From Alicyclobacillus sp. SP_1 (GTDB taxonomy: Bacteria > Bacillota > Bacilli > Alicyclobacillales > Alicyclobacillaceae): a stretch of DNA of 64,000 nt. Positions 52,478 to 60,954 of this stretch are shown piece after piece. Location: assembly GCF_024706985.1 (NCBI RefSeq), contig NZ_JAMCCX010000028.1, forward strand, positions 186,001 to 250,000. The letters are read 5' to 3'. Position 1 is the stretch's first letter; each line of letters opens with the position of its first letter. The notes beneath the pieces are model-generated. The model did no database searches, was not told the DNA's origin, and saw nothing but the letters and a program-made list of their open reading frames with translations. A program made the position numbers and the translations under genes.

Positions 52478-53284
52478 ATGCTGTCGACAATCGTGGGAGA
52501 GGTAAACGGGCGCGCGTGGGTTCACCCCCAGCAGGCGAAGGGCTCTGTGCTGGCCGCCTTCTCATGCCGCGTGGGAGGCGATTCAACGGGCCCCTTTGCG
52601 AGTTTGAACGTAGGACTGCATGTGGGGGATGACCCTTTGCAGGTCATCCGCAGTCGTGAGCAGTGTGCCGCATATTGTGGGGTGCCACTCGAGCACTTTG
52701 TCTTTGCGGAGCAAGTCCATGGCAGCGCCGTTGCGGTCGTGACCCACGAGCACGCGGGGCGAGGGGCGAGGAATCTCGCCACGGCGATACCAGGGGTAGA
52801 CGCTTTGGTGACCAATCAGAGCGGCTTGGCGCTGGCCATCCTCGTCGCCGATTGTGTCCCCATTTTAATGTGGGATGAGGCACGTCACGTGGTTGCGGCG
52901 ATTCACTCGGGGTGGCGTGGTACCGTTCTGCACTTGGCGGCAAAGACGGTGGACGTGATGAAGGAGCAGTTTGGGACCCATCCGAGTGATGTGCGAGTGG
53001 CCCTGGGGCCGTCCATCCGGCGTTGTTGCTACGAAGTGGATGATGCCGTCTTGGACAAGGTGAAAAGTGAATTTTCGCCTCTCGTGGTCTCTCCATCGGC
53101 TCGGCCTAAGCATGCATACTTATCATTAGTTGACTGCATTCGCGAAGACTTGGACAAGTCCGGAGTCTTGCCTGACCATGTTGAGGATGTAGGCATCTGC
53201 ACCAGTTGTCATCACAACTTGTTCTTTTCGTATCGCAAAGAAGGTCGGACGGGACGTTCGTTGGCAGTGGTCTGCTTGAAATAA
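52478..53284 (+). CDS. pgeF: peptidoglycan editing factor PgeF (YlmD)
   Basis: A 268-residue Cu/Zn-fold protein formerly called laccase-domain. EQVHGSAVAVV, VADCVPILMWD and IHSGWRGTV carry the metal-binding His/Cys, and GPSIRRCCYEV follows. It removes L-Ser-containing muropeptide precursors. ATG 52478 with GAGGGAGGGG upstream. Confidence 0.93.
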   Translation: MLSTIVGEVNGRAWVHPQQAKGSVLAAFSCRVGGDSTGPFASLNVGLHVGDDPLQVIRSREQCAAYCGVPLEHFVFAEQVHGSAVAVVTHEHAGRGARNLATAIPGVDALVTNQSGLALAILVADCVPILMWDEARHVVAAIHSGWRGTVLHLAAKTVDVMKEQFGTHPSDVRVALGPSIRRCCYEVDDAVLDKVKSEFSPLVVSPSARPKHAYLSLVDCIREDLDKSGVLPDHVEDVGICTSCHHNLFFSYRKEGRTGRSLAVVCLK

Positions 53285-53418
53285 GTTTCAAACTGCTTCC
53301 ATCGGTTGCAGACACGGAGCAGGACGCATCGGCGTTGAAGAGTTTTGGGATGATTGGGAATTTCCTGGAATGGTCTGGGCTGGTTTGTGCAACGACACAC
53401 AAAGGATGGGTACATAGC

Positions 53419-54201
53419 ATGGCAGAGGACGGACAAGGTCGTTTGGAGGAACAATGCCGATATCTGGAGGCGTGCCGAGCATCGCTAGCGCAAATTCAAT
53501 CGACGATTGACGAGCATGCTGAGGTCTCTTCACGGCATCGAGAGGACATTCAAATCGTTGCCGTGACCAAGTATTTAGAAACTTGGCAAGCAGAACTTCT
53601 GCACCAGCTGGGACTGCGTGATTTTGCCGAAAATCGCTGGCAGGTGGCGCGAGAAAAACTGTCGATGAAGGATGCGCATGCGGTTCGCTGGCATTTTATC
53701 GGGCCGATTCAGTCCAATAAAGCAAAATACGTCGCGCGCGCTTTTGACGTGGTTCATTCTTTGGATAATGTGTCGCTTTTGCGGTTGCTGGAGCGCGAGG
53801 CAACGCTGGCCGACCGCACGCTGGACGTGCTCGTTCAAGTCAACTTAGACGGGGGAGCCAACCGCCACGGCGTCCCTGCCGCTGCATTGTCTGAATTGTT
53901 GAAAGAAGTGGTGAAGAGTTCTCGCCTACACTTGGTGGGTTTGATGACCATGGCTACTGCAACGGAAGACACCCGGCAGATTCGGGATGTCTTTGCGCAA
54001 CTGCGGGAATTACGAGACGAGTACCAACAAAAGCTATCGTACCAAGATTTGGTGCATCTCTCGATGGGGATGTCTCATGATTTTCCGATCGCGGTCGAAG
54101 AAGGGGCCACCATGCTCCGATTGGGGCGTGGTCTGGTGCTTCCTGCGACGTATCGTTCCGAGGCACCGTCGTCTGTGCAGCAGAGGTCCGAGGAGCTCTA
54201 G
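53419..54201 (+). CDS. YggS-family PLP homeostasis protein (YlmE)
   Basis: A 260-residue fold-type III PLP protein; PLP lysine in IVAVTKYLE, plus GENRWQ-like FAENRWQVA, WHFIGPIQSNK and LSMGMSHDFPIAVEEGATMLRLG. It controls free PLP. ATG 53419 with AAAGGATGGG upstream. The 134-base gap before it is gene-free. No sepF follows, unlike most Bacilli. Confidence 0.95.
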   Translation: MAEDGQGRLEEQCRYLEACRASLAQIQSTIDEHAEVSSRHREDIQIVAVTKYLETWQAELLHQLGLRDFAENRWQVAREKLSMKDAHAVRWHFIGPIQSNKAKYVARAFDVVHSLDNVSLLRLLEREATLADRTLDVLVQVNLDGGANRHGVPAAALSELLKEVVKSSRLHLVGLMTMATATEDTRQIRDVFAQLRELRDEYQQKLSYQDLVHLSMGMSHDFPIAVEEGATMLRLGRGLVLPATYRSEAPSSVQQRSEEL

Positions 54202-54287
54202 GCTGGTCTGGCTGAAGCGCAGGGACGGTCGTAGGAGAATTAGTCTCTTGCGATGTAGGCAGAGAGTGTTTGAAATGGGGGACAACA

Positions 54288-54584
54288 ATGGGCATTCTGG
54301 TGGATATCATTCGGGCTTTATTCACACTCTACTTAGTGGCGTTGATTGCGAGTGTTTTGCTGACCTATGTTCCCGACTTTGGAAGAACACAAGTTGGACT
54401 GGCACTGCAGAGGCTGACGGCTCCTTACTTTGCTCCGTTTCGCCGCGTCAGCAAGACCTTTTCCGTCGGTCGATTTCGCTTCGACCTCTCCACACTGATT
54501 GGGATTCTGGCTTTTTTCTTTATCCAAGCCGCAATCAGCAGTGTGCTCAGTAGCCTTATGGCGAGCGTGATGACGAGTGTCTGA
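54288..54584 (+). CDS. YggT family membrane protein (YlmG)
   Basis: A 98-residue protein with two membrane segments. The middle LTAPYFAPFRRV is the YggT hallmark (P-l-PfRr). ATG 54288 with GGGGGA upstream. Linked to division and membrane functions but not well defined. Confidence 0.9.
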   Translation: MGILVDIIRALFTLYLVALIASVLLTYVPDFGRTQVGLALQRLTAPYFAPFRRVSKTFSVGRFRFDLSTLIGILAFFFIQAAISSVLSSLMASVMTSV

Positions 54585-55362
54585 CAGTCAACGAGAAGGT
54601 TGGATTCGACCGAGTGAGCGGGCGTTTGCAGAGAAAGCGAGAGACGTGGTGCGGCGCGTCCGTGACCGGCAGAAGTGGATTCTCACTGATTTTTTGAACG
54701 CCCGTGAGCAATTTTTGTTGCGAAGTATGGCCGGTCAGTCGCAACTCGAAGTAGCGGGTAGTGGCGGTTACGATGGTGCGGAGCGGGAACGGTTTTTGGT
54801 CATGCCGGACCAGTGGTATCCGGAGGCGAGTGACTTTTCGATTGTTGCTCTGCAGATTGAAGCCCAGTCTCGACAGGACACGTTGACGCACCGAATGGTG
54901 CTGGGTTCTCTGCTGGGGCTAGGAGTCGACCGACGCGTGGTTGGCGACCTTGCGCAGTCTGGCGAGACGTTCTATGCGTTCGTTGAAGCGGAGATGGCAG
55001 ACTTCATTCGTCAACACTGGACGCACGCTGGACAAGCCGCAATCTTGGTGGCAGTGTGTCAAACGCCTCTTCATCTCAGCCCTGCCGACTATGTGTGGGA
55101 GGAGATGAGTTTGCCCTCCTTGCGCTTGGATGCTGTCTTGGCGCATGTGTCTCGCCTGTCGAGGGCGCGTGCTAAGGCTTCTGTCGAGAGTGGCTTGATT
55201 CGACTCAACGGCAGCGTACTGGATGCTCCCGATGAGCGTTTGGAAGACGGCGATACCTTGTCAGTTCGCGGGTTTGGGCGCATTCGTATTGGCCCGGTTA
55301 CGGGTCAGACGAAATCGGATCGACTCTGGGTGCAGATCGGTGTTCTGCGTGGCGACCGCTAA
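54577..55362 (+). CDS. YlmH family S4-domain RNA-binding protein
   Basis: A 261-residue protein with the YlmH domain (DRQKWILTDFLNAREQ; HRMVLGSLLGLGVDRRVVGDL) and a C-terminal S4 domain (LRLDAVLAHVSRLSRARAKASVESGLIRLNG). YlmH acts in ribosome rescue/quality control. GTG 54577 overlaps ylmG by eight bases. Confidence 0.92.
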   Translation: MSDSQREGWIRPSERAFAEKARDVVRRVRDRQKWILTDFLNAREQFLLRSMAGQSQLEVAGSGGYDGAERERFLVMPDQWYPEASDFSIVALQIEAQSRQDTLTHRMVLGSLLGLGVDRRVVGDLAQSGETFYAFVEAEMADFIRQHWTHAGQAAILVAVCQTPLHLSPADYVWEEMSLPSLRLDAVLAHVSRLSRARAKASVESGLIRLNGSVLDAPDERLEDGDTLSVRGFGRIRIGPVTGQTKSDRLWVQIGVLRGDR

Positions 55363-55526
55363 TTTTTAGAGAAATCGATGCTGTGCTGATGGCTTGGGAT
55401 GGGGAATTTGTCGCATTTGGAAGGAGATTGTGCTCTGCTGTCGAAACGAAGTAGCACGGTCCTTTGCACCGTACGCGATGCGATGAGAATTTCATGGAAA
55501 ATCAAAGGAATCAGGGGGTGCCGTGA

Positions 55527-56030
55527 GTGCCGTTGTCACCGCTGGACATTCACAATAAAGAGTTTGGGCGTTCATTTCGAGGCTATGCGGAAGATGAGGT
55601 CGATGATTTTCTCGAGCGCGTCATTCAAGACTATGAAGGCATGATTCGCGCCAATAAAGACTTGGAAGAGCGCATGGAACAAATGCAAGAGCGGCTACGG
55701 CATTTCACGAACATTGAAGAGAGTCTCAGTAAGTCCATCATCGTGGCGCAAGAGACTGCTGAAGAAGTCAAAAACAATGCAAAAAAAGAAGCTCAGTTGA
55801 TTATCAAAGAAGCGGAAAAGAACGCCGACCGAATTGTCAGCGAGGCGCTGCAAAAGTCGCGGAAAATGGCCCTAGAAGTCGAAGAAATTCAAAAACATGC
55901 TGCCATCTTTCGCGCTCGCTTTCGGTCGCTCATTCAGGCGCAGTTGGAGTTACTAGAGTCTGGCGACTGGAAACACTTTGACGACGACGCACATCAGGTG
56001 GACCTGCAATTTCGTCAAGCCTCTTCGTAA
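55527..56030 (+). CDS. divIVA: cell division protein DivIVA
   Basis: A 167-residue coiled-coil protein. N-terminal PLDIHNKEFGRSFRGYAEDEVDDFL is the lipid-binding DivIVA domain; long coiled coils follow. It marks curved membrane at poles and septa. GTG 55527 with GGGGGTG upstream. Confidence 0.95.
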   Translation: MPLSPLDIHNKEFGRSFRGYAEDEVDDFLERVIQDYEGMIRANKDLEERMEQMQERLRHFTNIEESLSKSIIVAQETAEEVKNNAKKEAQLIIKEAEKNADRIVSEALQKSRKMALEVEEIQKHAAIFRARFRSLIQAQLELLESGDWKHFDDDAHQVDLQFRQASS

Positions 56031-56074
56031 ACGAACATCAGAGGCATGTCCGATGGTGACATCCGGTGGCGTGC

Positions 56075-56111
56075 AGAGCGTTGACCGTTCCCGCTGTTAA
56101 GGAAACGCTCT
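56075..56111. terminator. inverted repeat after divIVA
   Basis: AGAGCGTT (56075-56082) and AACGCTCT (56104-56111), 21-base loop, between convergent genes. No T tract, so weak as a terminator. Confidence 0.35.
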
Positions 56112-56127
56112 CGGCGCGCCGCTTTCT

Positions 56128-56319
56128 TCATCGCCGACGGCGTGAGTATATGTAGAGCACGCAGCCGCAAATAAGCAGAAACAAGAACCAGGGTGAGAGT
56201 GGCATTTGCATGTGAAACCAACCATCCACAATCCACTTGCCAAGCAGGTCGATGGCACTCACCCAGATTAGAACGAGCGCCAGCACCCGGACCCCATGTC
56301 GTTGCATTGAACACCCCAA
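56128..56319 (-). CDS. small membrane protein, unknown
   Basis: Up to 63 residues with two hydrophobic segments (VLALVLIWVSAIDLL and WFLFLLICGCVLYIY) and a basic end (SRRRR). AAGGAGG lies three bases before TTG 56319; ATG 56307 is 15 bases away. No known family. Convergent with divIVA. Confidence 0.5.
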   Translation of the reverse strand: MGCSMQRHGVRVLALVLIWVSAIDLLGKWIVDGWFHMQMPLSPWFLFLLICGCVLYIYSRRRR

Positions 56320-56477
56320 CTCCCTCCTTGCCCATCATATCATCCCCTGGACTCGTCAGACGTGACAGATGGGTGAACAATCCATGCCAAAATAAAGTCT
56401 GTATGGACGCACTTCGCTTCTCTCACACTAGAGGTACATCGCAAGTCCATGGGGTATCCGTGAGGGAGGAATTGAAA

Positions 56478-57080
56478 GTGCCAAATACCGCGCGAACGCG
56501 ACTCCAAAAACTGCGAGACGAAGTGGCTGCGAGATGGGTCCCTTCTGGAAATTCCAGTCTTGGTCTTGCTATGAATGAAGAAACATCCGAATTATCCGTC
56601 TATGACAATCATCCGGCGGATGTCGCGTCGGAAGTGTTGGACAGAGAGGTGCGGCTCGGACAATGGGTTGCAGATACGGATTATTTGACGGAAATCGACG
56701 AGGCGTTGGCGGCCATCGATGCGGGGACGTATGGTGTCTGTCGAGTTTGTCATGTGCCGCTCGAGCCGGAGCGGCTTGAGGCGTATCCGACGGCGCTGAC
56801 CTGTGTGCGCTGTAAGCGCGCGGCCGAAGGTGCGCGACTTCTTCACCATCGTCCCGTCGAGGAGAGTGTGCTTCACGGGAATTTTGCAGCCTCTAACTTG
56901 GATGGCAAAGATGCCACGATGTTTGACGGAGAGGATACCTGGCAAGCGTTACAGCGCATGAACGCTCGACCCACTGCCGCAGACCCCGAAGATGTCGGCT
57001 GTGAACCGTGGCTGGAAGACGAACGCGTCGACCTTCTCGATGGGGTGACCAACGAGGAATGGAAGTCCACGCTGTCTTGA
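56478..57080 (+). CDS. TraR/DksA zinc-finger protein, YteA family
   Basis: A 200-residue protein. N-terminal coil, DNHPADVASEVLDREVRLG (YteA/DksA-like), then a C4 zinc finger CRVCHVPLEPERLEAYPTALTCVRC. YteA proteins belong to the DksA superfamily and occur in spore formers; function not defined. GTG 56478 has GGGAGG eight bases upstream; the frame is open further up without homology. Confidence 0.85.
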   Translation: MPNTARTRLQKLRDEVAARWVPSGNSSLGLAMNEETSELSVYDNHPADVASEVLDREVRLGQWVADTDYLTEIDEALAAIDAGTYGVCRVCHVPLEPERLEAYPTALTCVRCKRAAEGARLLHHRPVEESVLHGNFAASNLDGKDATMFDGEDTWQALQRMNARPTAADPEDVGCEPWLEDERVDLLDGVTNEEWKSTLS

Positions 57081-57102
57081 GCGAGTACGGCAGGTCATGT
57101 GG

Positions 57103-57909
57103 TTATTCGCGCTGTTCCCCAACTTCGACATTCTGTGGAGAGAAACACATTGCTGTGGCAAGCGTATCGCTGCGTAAGCCACAACGAAGCGATTCGACCG
57201 CAAGCAAGTCGTTTGGTGGGATGTTGCCAAGATTGACCTCGCTGCCAAATCGTTTCATGAAAGTTACTTGTTGCGTCTTTTGCGGTGCTTCCCAAAGAAT
57301 CCGCGTTGTCGACTCGGGCCCCAGGTGGTCTAGAAACTCTTCGAATAGGGACACGTCAATCTCGCCGCGGTTGTCGTAGATGCCAGCACTGTGACCGTGT
57401 TCACGGCCTTCTACGACGACGTAGTTTGCACCTGCCGCCAAGTCTCGCTCAGCTTGGCGGGCCATGATTTTCGGGGAAAATGTGCTGCCGTTCTTTTTGC
57501 CAATTTCGCTGAGAACGACGCTCACGGAACGGCGGGCTGTTGCTATCATGGCCGTTCGTTCGCGTTCCGACAGTGAGATGGTTCCATCGGATATTTCCAA
57601 AGCGGCAAAGCCTATTTCTGTTGCTTCTCGACAAAATTTTTCAAAATTATTTTGGCTGTAGGCAATTTCGGTGAGTGTTCCGCCTGGGTAGGCGATGACG
57701 TCATGCGTCTTCGCCAAGGCTAATTTTTGTCTTAAAACGTCTGCGGGGTAAAGCAGTGACGTACCAAAACCGAGCTTGAGAAAGTCCACATACGCACCGC
57801 CAGTTGTCAATAAATCGGACAATTCATACATTCCTAAGCCCTTGTCGAGAATCATCGTTAGGCCATGGCTGCGTGGTTTGGCGTGAATCCTTTGAATCGG
57901 CAGGGTCAT
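57103..57909 (-). CDS. phosphosulfolactate synthase (ComA/YitD-like)
   Basis: A 268-residue TIM-barrel enzyme. GLTMILDKGLG, YVDFLKLGFGTSLL, YPGGTLTEIA, ALEISDGT, VLSEIGKK, VVVEGREHG and the end LRCGLRSDTLA follow ComA/YitD. It joins sulfite and phosphoenolpyruvate to phosphosulfolactate; sulfolactate accumulates in Bacillus spores. ATG 57909 is chosen from homologue length; ATG 57984 is possible and would overlap lspA divergently. Confidence 0.9.
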   Translation of the reverse strand: MTLPIQRIHAKPRSHGLTMILDKGLGMYELSDLLTTGGAYVDFLKLGFGTSLLYPADVLRQKLALAKTHDVIAYPGGTLTEIAYSQNNFEKFCREATEIGFAALEISDGTISLSERERTAMIATARRSVSVVLSEIGKKNGSTFSPKIMARQAERDLAAGANYVVVEGREHGHSAGIYDNRGEIDVSLFEEFLDHLGPESTTRILWEAPQKTQQVTFMKRFGSEVNLGNIPPNDLLAVESLRCGLRSDTLATAMCFSPQNVEVGEQRE

Positions 57910-57976
57910 CGTTTGAGCAAATGGACCGTTCTTTGTTAAAATCACTAGGACTGGCCTCCCGTCCGTTCGTGGTGAA

Positions 57977-58525
57977 TTGAGCACGGCGTTGGCGGGGTCC
58001 GGAATTAAGCACCATCATCACCATGGTTGTGGGTGCACAAGAGGGGTGCTGGACATTCTTTATGTCATCGCGTTTTGTATTTATGCTGCAGACCAAATCA
58101 TTAAATTCATCGTCCGAACCCATCTTCACCAAGGCGTATTGGTTCCTGTTTTCCCACCGTTTGTAGACCTCGATTACATTCAAAACCCAGGCGGTGCGTT
58201 CAGTATCTTTCCGCATCACACGTGGCTTTTTGTCAGCGTAGCCATCTTAGTTATTCTTGCCGTGATTTGGGTACATATTCGCTATCGGCCGAGTCGGTTT
58301 ACTCAGGTTGGGCTCGGTTGCGTGCTTGGCGGAGCACTCGGCAATATGACGGATCGGATAGTCATCGGCAGGGTGACGGACTATGTCTATCTTCAGTTTA
58401 TTCACTTCCCCATCTTCAATCTGGCCGATGTGAGTATTGATGTGGGTGTTGCCATTCTCATCATTCAGACGTTCCGCCAATCCAAGAAATCGGATGACGG
58501 GGATGGAGACGACCATCATGACTGA
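57977..58525 (+). CDS. lspA: lipoprotein signal peptidase
   Basis: Up to 182 residues with four membrane helices. AADQIIKFIV, IQNPGGAFSI, GNMTDRIVIGRVTDYV and FNLADVSIDVG hold the two catalytic aspartates. It cleaves prolipoprotein signal peptides. The N-terminal extension before LDILYVIAF contains KHHHHHGCGC; TTG 57977 is the likely start (GTG 58045 lacks spacing to a ribosome site). The C terminus is acidic and His-rich. Confidence 0.92.
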   Translation: MSTALAGSGIKHHHHHGCGCTRGVLDILYVIAFCIYAADQIIKFIVRTHLHQGVLVPVFPPFVDLDYIQNPGGAFSIFPHHTWLFVSVAILVILAVIWVHIRYRPSRFTQVGLGCVLGGALGNMTDRIVIGRVTDYVYLQFIHFPIFNLADVSIDVGVAILIIQTFRQSKKSDDGDGDDHHD

Positions 58526-59456
58526 GGTCTATCGGTTACAATTTACAGTGGATGAGGATGAGGAAGGGCAGCGCCTCGACCGTTGGCTTGCTGACTGTCT
58601 TCTCGAACTTCAGGTGGACGCGTCGCGCACTCAGTTGCAGGAGTGGATTAAGCGCGGACTCATCGCCCGCGTGGATTCGACCAAAGCTGTCAAGTCAAGC
58701 GACTTAGTGGTCGCAACCAGCACTTACATCGTTCAGATACCAGAGCTGCAGCCTGTGGAGTTAGCAGGGGACGAAGTGGCTTTCGACATCGTTTACGAGG
58801 ACGACAGTCTCGTCGTTGTCAACAAACCGCGCGGGCTGGTCGTTCATCCGGCGGCTGGGCATGCACGCGGGACGCTGGTCAACGGACTCGTGCACCGCGG
58901 CACGCTTCTCTGCCCGCTTGGAGGCGAGATGCGGCCCGGTGTGGTCCACCGGATCGACAAAGATACGTCGGGTCTGCTCGTCTTGGCAAAGACGGAGATG
59001 GCTTATCGCGGTCTCACAGAACAGTTGCGGACTCACGCCATGGAGCGGGAATACACGGCCATCGTCCACGGCACCCTGGAACATTCGTTGGGGACAGTGG
59101 ATGCGCCGGTTGGGCGAGACCCGAAGAATCGTCAGCGGATGGCTGTGGTCGCTGGCGGGAAGCATGCGGTGACGCACTTTCGGGTGGACAGGCAGTATGC
59201 TCGCTATGCTCGACTCACGTGCCAGTTGGAGACGGGGCGAACCCATCAAATTCGCGTCCACATGGCGTACATTGACCATCCTCTAGCGGGCGATCCGCTC
59301 TACGGACCGCGCCACACGCTGCCCATCATCGGTCAGGCGCTGCACGCTGGCCTGCTCGGCTTCGTGCATCCGCAGACGGGAGCCCATCTCAAGTTTGAGG
59401 CGCCCTTGCCAACGGACATGGAGCAGTTGGTAGAATGGCTCGAGCGAGATGGGTGA
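58518..59456 (+). CDS. RluA-family rRNA pseudouridine synthase (RluD-like)
   Basis: A 312-residue protein: N-terminal S4 domain, then the RluA catalytic domain with VHRIDKDTSGLLVLAK (catalytic Asp) and TGRTHQIRVHM. ATG 58518 overlaps the lspA end, as in B. subtilis lspA-ylyB. It modifies 23S rRNA. Confidence 0.94.
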   Translation: MTEVYRLQFTVDEDEEGQRLDRWLADCLLELQVDASRTQLQEWIKRGLIARVDSTKAVKSSDLVVATSTYIVQIPELQPVELAGDEVAFDIVYEDDSLVVVNKPRGLVVHPAAGHARGTLVNGLVHRGTLLCPLGGEMRPGVVHRIDKDTSGLLVLAKTEMAYRGLTEQLRTHAMEREYTAIVHGTLEHSLGTVDAPVGRDPKNRQRMAVVAGGKHAVTHFRVDRQYARYARLTCQLETGRTHQIRVHMAYIDHPLAGDPLYGPRHTLPIIGQALHAGLLGFVHPQTGAHLKFEAPLPTDMEQLVEWLERDG

Positions 59457-59508
59457 CAACGGCGAACGTCACGTGAACATTGCTCTACAAGGAATTTTCA
59501 TAACTAAC

Positions 59509-59538
59509 TTGATTGTTGTTACTTTAAAATAGTACAAT
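59509..59538 (+). promoter_or_regulatory. yceI promoter with possible operator
   Basis: TTGATT (59509-59514), 18 bases, TACAAT (59533-59538). Between the hexamers TTGTTACT and AGTACAAT form an imperfect dyad, a possible repressor site. Confidence 0.55.
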
Positions 59539-59618
59539 TATAGACGTGAGCCTGAGCCGCATGTCCGCGGCAGTTCGGTTCTGATGAAAAGGCATATACC
59601 TTACGGGAGGCGACCAAT

Positions 59619-60152
59619 TTGGCAAAAGTGAACTGGGCTTTGGACAAGGCGCACAGTAGCGTCACTTTCAGCGTGCGACACATGATGATTTCGAACGTTC
59701 GTGGCAGCTTCAATGAATTTGATGCGGCTGTAACCAGTGAAGATGAAGACCTCACGACGGCAGACATTCACGTCACCATTCAACCGACGAGCATCGATAC
59801 GAAAAATTCTCAGCGTGACGAACATCTTCGCTCGGCAGACTTTTTTCAAAGTGACGAGCATTCGGTCATCGAGTTTAAAGCGAGCGGGCTGAAGCATCAT
59901 GGTGGAGAGAATCATAGTGTCGACGGACATCTGACCATCAAAGGCGTGACTAAGCCAGTGACGTTGCACTGCGAAATTACGGGACCGATGACCGACCCGT
60001 ACGGCGGACGCCGTATTGGCGTAGTGGCGACCGGAAATGTCAATCGCAGTGACTTTGGTATGTCTTACAATGCTGCGCTTGAGACGGGTGGCGTCCTGAT
60101 TGGGGACACCGTCAAGTTGACCATCGAGATGGAGTTTGTCAAACAGGCATAA
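59619..60152 (+). CDS. YceI family lipid-binding-like protein
   Basis: A 177-residue lipocalin-like beta barrel: NWALDKAHSSVTFSVRHMMISNVRGSF, ADFFQSDEHSVIEFKA, VDGHLTIKGVTKPVTL and NRSDFGM. The family binds polyisoprenoids. No signal peptide, so cytosolic. TTG 59619 with GGGAGG upstream. Confidence 0.93.
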   Translation: MAKVNWALDKAHSSVTFSVRHMMISNVRGSFNEFDAAVTSEDEDLTTADIHVTIQPTSIDTKNSQRDEHLRSADFFQSDEHSVIEFKASGLKHHGGENHSVDGHLTIKGVTKPVTLHCEITGPMTDPYGGRRIGVVATGNVNRSDFGMSYNAALETGGVLIGDTVKLTIEMEFVKQA

Positions 60153-60182
60153 CGTGCGTTCGAGATGTTCTGGACGAATTCA

Positions 60183-60211
60183 TTGACGGGCACAGATTCG
60201 CTTGTTATAGT
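60183..60211 (+). promoter_or_regulatory. pyr operon promoter
   Basis: TTGACG (60183-60188), 17 bases, TATAGT (60206-60211). Confidence 0.85.
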
Positions 60212-60238
60212 GTACAAAACATCAACTGCCTTGAAGCC

Positions 60239-60349
60239 AATCCTGTGAGGTTGGTAAGGAGTCGTCCATGGGGTGAACGCACTTTGAGCAAAGTGTATGG
60301 TTCACTGGTTGATAGAGGCCGCCTTCCTACCTTGGAGGGCGGCCTTTTT
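60239..60349 (+). promoter_or_regulatory. PyrR-dependent attenuator (binding loop plus terminator)
   Basis: AATCCTGTGAGGTT (60239-60252), closed by CCAA/TTGG, matches the PyrR RNA-binding consensus. An 11-bp terminator stem (60317-60327 with 60334-60344) followed by TTTTT lies just before pyrR. PyrR bound to UMP favours the terminator. Confidence 0.92.
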
Positions 60350-60374
60350 GGCGGCAGGCTGGGGGTGATGGGTC

Positions 60375-60935
60375 ATGACAGGATCGGTGCAAACGGAAGC
60401 GCAAATCATGGACGGCCTCGCAGTCAGTCGCTCTTTGACGCGCATTGCCCACGAGATTTTAGAGCGCAATCGGACTTTGGATGAGATGGTTCTAGCTGGA
60501 ATTTTAACGCGTGGACACTTTGTTGCCGAGCGTCTGTGCCAGGCTCTGGAACGGATAGAGGGAATGCGTCCGCCGCTTGTAGCACTTGACGTGCGACCGT
60601 TTCGGGACGATGTTGCTAGGCGTGGAGGTCATGGAGCCGTCGAGAGTGAGGACAAGCACCGTTTTGAAAGAAAAAAAGTGGTCCTTGTGGACGATGTACT
60701 CTTCACGGGTAGAACGGTCCGGGCGGCGCTGGACGCGTTGATGGCCGAGGGGCGAGCGACGTTGGTTCAACTGGCGGTGCTGGTCGACCGCGGACATCGC
60801 GAATTGCCGATTCGTCCGGATTTTGTTGGAAAGAACATGCCTACGTCCAAAGAGGAGCGGATTGTGGTTCGCTTTCGCGAAGTGGACGGAGAAGATGGGG
60901 TTTGGATTGTCAAAGGTTCGCGCGCGAACCGCTGA
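60375..60935 (+). CDS. pyrR: PyrR, pyr operon attenuation protein / uracil phosphoribosyltransferase
   Basis: A 186-residue type I PRTase-fold protein. VVLVDDVLFTGRTVRAALDAL is the PRPP site, and LVDRGHRELPIRPDFVGKN is PyrR specific. It binds the leader loop above. ATG 60375 with GGGGGTGATG upstream. Confidence 0.97.
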   Translation: MTGSVQTEAQIMDGLAVSRSLTRIAHEILERNRTLDEMVLAGILTRGHFVAERLCQALERIEGMRPPLVALDVRPFRDDVARRGGHGAVESEDKHRFERKKVVLVDDVLFTGRTVRAALDALMAEGRATLVQLAVLVDRGHRELPIRPDFVGKNMPTSKEERIVVRFREVDGEDGVWIVKGSRANR

Positions 60936-60954
60936 AATAGGGAGGACCACCGAA

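Noticed and set aside
53206-53418. 70-residue N-terminal extension of the YggS-family protein
   Set aside because: It overlaps pgeF and lacks family similarity; ATG 53419 has a ribosome site and gives normal length.
56193-56477. 95-residue extension of the YteA-family protein
   Set aside because: It overlaps a minus-strand small gene and intergenic DNA; GTG 56478 has a strong ribosome site.
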